In this document: in pieces, positions 56,005 through 64,000 of the stretch
Layout of the letters: every line of letters starts with the position of its first letter
How positions within the stretch are numbered: position 1 is the first letter of the stretch
Source of the DNA: Nigrospora sphaerica
Lineage: Eukaryota; Ascomycota; Sordariomycetes; Amphisphaeriales; Apiosporaceae
NCBI GenBank assembly: GCA_018287875.1
Contig: JAGVVL010000013.1
Span: 2,604,001-2,668,000, forward strand
Direction: 5' to 3'
Length of the DNA: 64,000 bases
Notes under the pieces: generated by a model
Told to the model about the DNA's origin: nothing
What the model saw: only the letters and a program-made list of their open reading frames with translations
The model's database searches: none
Position numbers and translations under genes: made by a program

Positions 56005-58073
56005 ATGTCGGCTGTTACCAAGAAGCCGCCGGCTGCAGGCATCGGTCGCATGTCCGACGGCGGCTCCTCGGCCGCGGCGCCCCGGACGGCGCGCTCGTCG
56101 CCCTCGCCCAGTGCCACCGCTGCGCCCGTCAGAACGCGGTCGACCAGAACCAACACGGCCGTTTCCGCGCGGGCCGCCGCGCATAGGACCAGCTCGTCGC
56201 TGAGCATCTCGCCCTCTGAGGCCGACGAGGCCGCCCGCGCCGAGACGGTCGCCCTGATTGAAGACCTCAAGGCGCGTCTCGACAAGGCCGACACGGCCTC
56301 GGAGCAGTTCCGGAAACAGACCGAGGTGCTGCAGTCGAGGCTTGACGATGCCATCAAGGAGCAGGCCAAGCTGGAGGAGCGCGTGCACGAGAGCGAGGAG
56401 CAGATCGAGGCTCTCCGCAACGAGAAGAGGGAATCTGCCAGGCAGATGCGCGAGATGGAAACCATTTACGAGGCGGAGCGGAGCTCCATGCTCAAGGAGA
56501 AAGAGGAGATGTCCAACCGTGAGGAGGAGATGCAAGTCGTCATCAACCGGCTCAAGGACACCATCAACCAGAGGAACGCCGAGGACGAGAGCCGGCCCTC
56601 AAGACAATGTGAGTATACCACCCCGGCGCCCAGCGCGACACCGACAGCCCACTGAACCGTGATGCCTCCCCAGCAAATAACAACTCGCCCGGTGTGGAAA
56701 GCGGCAGCTTTGCCCCGCCGTCGTCTGTCCACCGCAGCGACTCGAGGAACAACTCCAAGCTTCTCCTCCAGAAAGACAAGCTGATCGAGTCGCTGCGGCT
56801 CGAACTCGCCGAGGCGCAGATCAAGCTCGTCGAGTCGGAGAACCAGGGCGGCGGCCGTCTGCACGAGGTAGAGCGCCTGCTGATGGAAGCGCGCATGGCC
56901 AACGCCCGTCTCATGGAAGACAACGAATCCTACCAGCTGCTCCTGCAGGAGAAGACGCTGCACGGCGACTTCGGCAAGGGAGACTTCAGCTACATGGGCT
57001 CGTCGGCCAACCAAGATGCCCTCAACGCGCTTGAGGGTCGTTCCAGCTACGGCGGCGAAAAGAAGGACGCGGACGGCGCCAGCATGGGCGCCTCTCTGGG
57101 CACCAGCCTGGCTGACGAACTCGGGGACGCCGCTGACGACACTGCCGTCTCCACGGTGGACGACGCCGACCACCAGCGCCGCCTCGAGGGCGAGCTGCGC
57201 GCTCTGAAGGACCAGAACAAGGCTCTCACCTTGTATATCAACAAGATCATCGAGCGTCTGCTCCAGCATCAAGAGTTCGAGCACATTCTCGATCAATCCA
57301 CTGAAACCAAGACGGCCAACACCAACAAGGACCTGCCTGCCCCGCCGGCCGCCGACAGGCAGAGCGCGGGCGCCTCTCTTCTGGCTCGGGCCAAGTCGAT
57401 GGCGACGGGTGGCGGCAACCAGGGCATGCACAACAGCACCAACAGCACCAGCAGCAACAGCAGCAGCAATGCCGCAAACGGCAACAGGAACAGCCGCCCG
57501 CGGCCCTTGAGCTACATGCCTCCGAGCAACAGCGCCCACAGCAACCCGGACACGGCCCCCAGCATCCCCATTGGCCTGGGCCGCACACAGTCTACTCGCC
57601 GGCAGCCCGGCAGCCGTCCCATGAGTGAGCAGTTCTCGGGTGGCGCGGGTTTCGTGAACGCCATGTACAAGGGTCCCGATGGACCTATCTCGCCCACCCT
57701 CTCCACTGGACGCAACAGCGCCCAGTTCTTCAGCGGCCCGGGCACGCCCCGCCACGCCTCTTCGGGCAGTGGCGCCCCTACCGCGGGCAACTTCCCCGGC
57801 ATGCGCAGCGAAACCAGCAGCGTCTCCGGCGAAAGTGCCGGCGGCGACAACTCCAACACCAGCGTGAGCATGAGCCCTCCACGCACCATCGGCTCCATCC
57901 ACGAGAAGGAGAAGGGCGGCAATGCCACTTTCATCGGCAACAAGCCCAGACCTCTTCGCCTGGTGCAGGAGAACGCGCCGCAGCCCGAGACCAACAAGCG
58001 TGCCAGCTGGTTTGGCTGGGCGGGGCTGAGCAAGTCGGCTGACGGCGGCAACTCGGAGGCGATCAAGGAGTAA
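56005..58073 (+). CDS. Coiled-coil protein (fungal 'M protein repeat'-like)
   Basis: Two exons (56005-56608, 56674-58073) give 667 residues. The N-terminus is Ser/Thr/Ala-rich and basic. A long coiled coil runs from about residue 80 to 195 (VALIEDLKARLDKADTASE ... EEEMQVVINRLKDTI), resumes after the intron (LLLQKDKLIESLRLELAEAQ), and returns near DHQRRLEGELRALKDQNKAL. The C-terminal third is disordered and Ser/Asn/Gly-rich. It ends with a short conserved-looking motif, KRASWFGWAGLSK. Similar fungal proteins are often labelled 'M protein, serotype' from coiled-coil similarity alone, which says nothing about function. A cytoskeletal or trafficking scaffold is plausible but unproven. There is no signal peptide or membrane segment. 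Confidence 0.85.
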
Positions 58074-61000
58074 AGACGCTACTACTTGCATTGGCCCGTT
58101 GATGATCATGGACTACGAAGCCGAGGAAGACGGTGCCTGGGATGAAGTACCAGGGCAATGAAACTGGGGGGGCCCACCACGGCCGGAGGAGTGCTTTCTT
58201 CTTCTCTTTTTACTTCACAAAAAACATAATTCCATGAGGTTTGGATAGCACCACGACAAGGGATTGACGACGATCAACGAATCGGACTGCCGCTCAGCAT
58301 GTTGGGGGAACGATATATGTGGAGTTTTGTGCGTCAATGTTGTGCTTTTTGGGGGCTGCGTCAACATCACGATCAAGAGCGAGGGGGGCTATCTTGCACC
58401 TCGTTTTCCAGGGGACTGCTATCCCTCTCCGTTTGTCATCTAGCATGGCCCGGATTGGGGGGTGTGCGGTGAGGGAAGGGTTATGCATGGGTGGAAGACT
58501 GTTTCACATATACACTTATATACCGCCTGGGACGTCTGGATAACCGGTCCCTTTTTGTTATTGAATTCAACCGAGTCATGCTTTCTTATTACCAGTCTTC
58601 TGTGTCCTACACTGGTGGCTGAGGGGCGGAGGGCTCGGGCCCGGAGAAGCCTGACGACGGCCCAGAACTCGCCCTGAGCCCAGTCGCTAGTCAGAAGCGC
58701 TCTCTCCACCTGCCGTTTCATCGACAGACGGTATTCGGTTAGTGATACACCGGGAGAGCACTCCGGCTGTCTAAGCTGCCGCAAGTAGGTCATGTACCTA
58801 AAGTAAAACTACATGTACCGTACAACCCGTAGGCTTTACCCCCCCTCCCCATATCGGCCGTCGAATGAAGTTGACGAAACAGCCGCGGCATATGAACGTT
58901 CCTTCTAACTCTTGCATCATGAAAATACCCGTAGTTCCCGCCGCGGACGAACAACATACCGTCAATCCAGGGGGGTTACCGACCGGGCCTAGCAATGAAC
59001 GTGCATTTCCCAACCCCCGAGGCAAATTAGAGAGCAGTAGCGGCTTTGGGGGAGGGGGGTTCCGAGCGATCCGCCCCGGGGCCGGGTTTCGCCCGTAGGC
59101 GGGGCCGGACAGGAAGCTGGAGGCCAGGCATGACGGACACTTCTCGCTCTCGCGTCCCGGGCAGTCAAAAAGCCCCCCGGGCTGTGGCCTGTTCCGCCCC
59201 GTCGGGTCATCCTGCAATGATCCCCAAGCCCTTGGTTCCCTGGCTTCGTTCTGATCCAGTCCACACCCGACCATAGGGCCCCATATTGGCAGGTCCATAA
59301 CCCCCCTGACCGCCTCGGCGCTGGGATCTCCTGGCGGCTTCGGGGAGGGAAGGGTTTAGGTAAGGCCCTTACCCCCCCTTCTCCCCCATGCTATATTCAA
59401 TTTCGGGCTCCAAGACACCGGCCCTTTTCTACCCATGTGGCATGCCAGCCCAGGGACCTTGTCCGCTCGGACGCCGCCGGAGACACACGCTCTCTCCCTC
59501 TCTCTCTGTGGCCCGGAGAAACCCGGTTCTGGCCCAGATGGGCCAGTCGTGGGCACGTACGCTTCCGCGTCGCTGAATCCACGCTGCGGCGGCTGCGCGA
59601 AAGTAGGCGTGGGCATCGCCCTCCTGGAGAATTGGCGGCCATGTGGCAGGTCGGATGCACATCGCAGCCTCGTCTGGGGGAGTCCTCGTGCGCGGGTACT
59701 TGGTAGTGAACAGGCTCGAGCGATTCTTAAGGGTGCGCGGGGAGGCGCAATGTGCGTCTGAACTCACTCCTACCGCCCTGTTTGTTGCTAGGGCGTTGCT
59801 CCTGTGGTAGTATCGACGTCGATCTGGACGCATCCATAACTTGATTGCATGCCCGACAGCGCCGTTGGCTCCCAATTGCCATTCCTCCTCCCTCCTTGGC
59901 TTGGAAAGGTATTCGGCTACGAGGGTTCGGCAGAATAACAACGCAAAGAACGGCCGGCTCGAAGACCGTCATTGCACGTTGGTGATGGGGATTCCTCGGG
60001 TTCAAACCTGCAAAACCCCAAGATCTAGCACACTGGACAGATCCGCCATAATCGAACAGGGCATTCTCTCGGAGCGCCGATCTAGCAAACGCTGGCAGCC
60101 AGATCGGAATCTACGACGTCAAGACCCGGGTGAAGTGGTGCAAAGCCGTCAGAGGGGGGGGGGGGGGGGGCAAGCCGCCGGCCCGAGACAATATGATCCA
60201 TTACCTGAACCCACCAACACACCAGCCAAGGAAGATTCAAGGCTAGAGACAACGGGATCATAGGATTTGCGCTCTTTCGGGCAGGAATCGCGTCGCAAAA
60301 CCGAGGAAATCTCACCGTCACCTATCATGGCCACCGGTTCAGGCACATGGGAGGGCATGTAAGCCGGGGAGAGCGCGGCCGAACTGAACCACTATTAGCC
60401 GCACCAAGACCCCGGCCCGGCATGAGGATTTGCCAGACGAAGGAAACAAGAAATGCTGCGCATTGTAGGTTGGGAGAAGTTATCAGTCGCTCTCTCCCTC
60501 TTCCGTTCGCGTGCCGCGCGCCGACGGGCCTTTTGATGCATCCCCGGAGGCGCGGCATTGTGGTTTCAGCGGCGAACGTGCATCGCGTCAACAACACAAA
60601 CCAGATGGGCATCATGCGACGCAGGATATCGGCCGCCCTCGTTATCACGCACGGCGCAAGGGCGCTTCGAACTTCTGGGGAAGAGTCCGTCTCCGGCCAC
60701 GCGGCAGAGGCAAAAAGCCGAACGTCTGCCTGGAGGACTCTGGGGGACACGGCATGGGCAAGTCGACCTGCGTATGGTGGGACGTCCCCAAACTTCGACA
60801 AGAACCAAGTCGTCCTGGGTCAACGATGAAGTAAGTGGCTTTGTCGTCAGGGGTTCACGTGGTGCCTACATGAACTGCTGTCTCAGACAACTGGCCCTCC
60901 TCGGCGGCGGGCGGCAGGTTTTGCATAAAGGCTCGTGGGCCTGGGCCCCGGGTCGACGGCGGCGACCCAGAAACTCAATGGCGACCCGTGCCGAAGCACG

Positions 61001-64000
61001 CAGGCTTGCCCGCCTCGGAAGGAGTCGAGGTTTGGCTCTAGGAGATTGTGTGTCCGGTTATCTTTGGGGGGCCTTCAGCGCCGAACCATGTCACACGGAC
61101 GCGAGTTTTCTGGGCGTAACGGTCAGCGGCCCTCCGGGCGAAGCGTGGGGCGGCCAATACCAGCAGAGGCGGCCGTGGGATGTCTTTCGGGAGCACGATA
61201 GACAGTCGGCCACGTCAGTGAGCAAGAGTCGCGTGGGCTGTCTGCCTTGTGGACAGCATCGGCCGGGAACCCCAGAGGGCCTGTCACCTCCGTCGAATGA
61301 CGGGGCGAGGAAGGGTCTCGTACGTCGCGGCCCAGATCCAGAAACAGCCACCCCGCACTTTGGGCAAACCGACCCCCGAGTTGCCCATGTTTCCCGAGGG
61401 ATTGGTTCTTCCCCCCTCTTCCCCTCCGCCGGACGATACGCAGCTTGATAACCAACCCTCTGGACCCAACGGCCACTAAGATGCATGCCGTCACCCGGGC
61501 TGCTTGATAGCCATGCCGACAGTGGGCACGAGAACACCCGCGTGCCCCAAAAGTGACAGAGAGGGCGGGATGGAGCACCGGTCAAGCCGCATTTACCCTC
61601 CCCCCCCACGCCCGGTCCCAAGACGGGCGGCCTATCGACTTCGCGGGTTCCTGCGCAGATGACCAGCGAGACTCCGCCCTATCCTCTCAAAAAGGACGAT
61701 GGGGTAGGCCACACAAGGCTGCGTGGGAGTCCGACACTCGCCGCCAGAACCCCCCGGGGGAGGGGATTTGGGTACATAGGATTGGCACCCATGCATTAGG
61801 CCGGCGTACGATGCCGATACCGTCACTGGGATCGATGCTATGTAGATCACACATCAGACCAGGCCCGCGAGGGCGCCAGAGGGGGAAAATAAAATGCAGA
61901 ATCCGCAGCCCGCCCCTTTGCTCGGCCCGCTGTACCATGTCGGCCAAAGCTGACAAGACGGGACGCGAGGTCAGCATTCCGTCAGCAGCTTTCAATGTCA
62001 CATCAGGCTCAAGGATGGTCAGCCGGCGCGGGATCCTAACGATAGTCCCCTCCTGTCACCCTTAATCAAGGCCCCTGGACGCTGCGTTGTATACCATATC
62101 ATCGGGCCACGATGGACGGTACGCAGACGGCTCTTGGTCGTTTTCTTTCACATATCCCCTCGGCGCTGTCTTGTAGAGTAGTAAATCGTCCAGAATAGAC
62201 GGGAACAGAGGAAGTCATTGCCCTGTGGCGGCTGCTGTATGTCTTCTCTCACACGTGTAGGGTATACGTACCTACCCAATACGCTTTCTTCTTCTTACAG
62301 TGGCCTGATCAATTGGCTTATTAGGAGCATGCACACATTGTTATGAGACATCGCTGTGCCAGCCACGCTGTCCGACGTTGCAGGTTCGTCCGTTCCGCTG
62401 AAAGGAGGAGCGAGGGCGATCTGCGACTCACGGGCCACTCCCGGCGTGCGTTGTCTACTCGATACGGCGCTGAGCACTCACCTTGCACCGTATGAGAGAG
62501 TTCTGTCGCCCTTGGCTTCCGACCTCCATTAATCGGGCTGTGGAAGGTATGGGGAGCAACGTGTTGATCAAACTGGTACCTTGGAAGCCTCTGTAAAAAT
62601 CGCCCGGTACTACTCGTAGACCCCGTACAACAGGGCCCCGGACGAGCACAAGCGACTGCGTCCCACGAGCCAGATTGGCTAGTCGGCGTCCCACAGAGAT
62701 ACTCTCACTCGAATGTGATCGGGGCAGTGGCCGGCGGGCCACGTTTTGTGGCCCGTGGCAGGGCTGGGACGGGCTGTGGTTCGCAGTGGGAGAAGGCGAT
62801 ACCGAAGTCGATATGCATAGTAAGATGATTGCGCACATACAACGTTGCCCACATGTTGCTCTCTGACAGGTTGAGAAATCGCCACGCCCCCGGACGGCAG
62901 AGCGGGCATTGGCTGGGGCAAGGCTGAGCGCAGGAATGTGCGCCTCGTGCTGACTGACCATGGCTATTTTCGTTTCATGGTAGGCAAAAAGACAGGAATC
63001 CCGATGGAAACCCGAAAAGTGGCCCAGCTGTGTGCCAGGCGGGTCGACGGCCGATAGCCAACGCTGCTTTCGACTGGAGTGGCTACGAGTTGCCTTGCCT
63101 GCGCCAACCATACTTTTAGGCGCATGTCCGGAGTAATAGTACCGTACTGTGACAGTGTAAGACAGATCGGAATGGTAGACGTCTGATCGGGTGGTAGCCG
63201 GAAGCAGGACTTGGCTTCTCCTACACCCCCCATCCCAGGCTGCGTGCGAGGCTCAGCATCCCCAGCAGTCCAGCTCCCTTTTTCAAACCCCCACCCACCT
63301 CAACCATTTCTGCTCGACCTTGGTGGGCCTGGACTGGAAGATGACAGATGCAGGTTCGCAGGCACGCGGGCTCCTCGGGGCTGACACGGCGAAAAGGCGG
63401 TAGGCAAGCGGACGAGGCCAAACCCACGATGCCGGTAATGCATGAGGGCTGGTGGAGAGGAACGGCGAGAGAAGTGGAGTGGAAGGCGCATGGAACACCG
63501 TAGGGCGTCGGGGAAACAGGCAAGTGGAGAGAAAAGGTGGAGGGGCGATGCGCCGGCGCGAGGTTGCGAGTACGGCTGGGCGACCCGGGTGTAGCGGTCA
63601 GGCGGCCGCCAGGCCAAAGTACCGGTTCAGTAGCCAGGACGCCCGCCGTGTCGCAGCCAAGACACACATACCCGACACAGGCACCTGTGCGCGCGCGCGG
63701 TCGCTTCGGCCTCATCGCGATGGGTGAGCTGGTGCCTGGTGACTGAGTACACCGCATCTTGAGCAAGCAAGCCAGCGCCGACTCGGTATAGCTTCGTGCC
63801 GTCATGCCGCGCGGGAAAAACACCAGCCTCAGCGTCGTGGGGCGGCCGTGAAAGAAAAAAAAAAAACGAAGACGGCGAGGGCGCGCACACCTCTCCTCGG
63901 GGGGCTAACCTGCAAGCGGGATGACGCGGTAACGGACGCGGCAACGGCGTCACAGAGCAGATGTTTCCAGAAGACCCGAAGACACATTCCGGCATCGTCC
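58074..64000. other. Gene-free region to the end of the window
   Basis: About 5.9 kb without a supported gene after the 3' flank of the coiled-coil gene. Base composition stays GC-moderate, so it does not look like a RIP-mutated transposon. A G17 run is at 60154-60170 and a 7-bp stem hairpin at 62737-62755. Open frames up to about 300 codons exist but lack domains and sensible splice patterns. Confidence 0.5.
60154..60170. repeat. Homopolymer G17
   Basis: Seventeen consecutive G occur in non-coding sequence. Confidence 0.93.

Noticed and set aside
60558..61448. 296-codon plus-strand open frame
   Set aside because: Low-complexity composition, no recognised motif, competing frames equally open.
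62455..63111. 218-codon minus-strand open frame
   Set aside because: No domain or supporting splice structure.

Overview
The window is nuclear DNA of a filamentous ascomycete. It has short GT-AG introns (about 49-130 nt), compact single- and multi-exon genes, C/G-ending codons, long gene-free spacers, and fungal families: an iterative reducing polyketide synthase, sedolisin, Sam35, and a Mit1-type remodeller. The gene set and the GC-rich spacers with short TACCTA/GGTA strings suggest Sordariomycetes, perhaps Sordariales. That placement is inference only. I see no rRNA, tRNA, CRISPR array, recognisable transposon or AT-rich RIP block.

Layout. 0-7 kb: a RanBPM/Vid30 (GID complex) gene, a thiol methyltransferase and a short-chain dehydrogenase arranged head to head, and the mitochondrial import gene SAM35. 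7-13.9 kb: mostly gene-free, apart from a 73-residue protein gene at 10,889 preceded by a stretch of about 1.08 kb with no ATG on its strand. 13.9-25 kb: a small secondary-metabolite locus with an acyl-CoA ligase and a reducing PKS (KS-AT-DH-inactive MT-KR-ACP, no ER, no release domain) diverging from a shared promoter, followed by a convergent secreted sedolisin protease. 27-46.5 kb: mitochondrial rRNA methyltransferase MRM1, chromatin remodeller Mit1, a CCCH zinc-finger protein, and two large fungal proteins of unknown function, one with a perfect 21-bp acidic repeat. 50.7-52.8 kb: ribosomal protein genes uL16 (RPL10) and eL30 (RPL30), head to head. 56-58 kb: a coiled-coil protein gene, also with a long ATG-free leader. 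58-64 kb: no supported gene.

How they fit together. Most genes are housekeeping: protein turnover, outer-membrane biogenesis, mitochondrial and cytosolic ribosomes, and chromatin. The accessory part is the ligase/PKS pair, possibly with the methyltransferase/SDR pair 8-11 kb away. The PKS has intact KS, AT, DH, KR and ACP motifs, so an unsaturated or hydroxylated polyketide chain is expected, with the ligase either priming the synthase or activating the released acid. The product cannot be read from the sequence.

The most unusual signal is the 1.08-kb ATG-free leader at 9,810-10,888 (0 ATG against about 27 CAT by eye). It implies a long, scanned 5' untranslated region upstream of an undescribed 73-residue protein. 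All exon boundaries were deduced by hand from splice signals, reading phase and family conservation.
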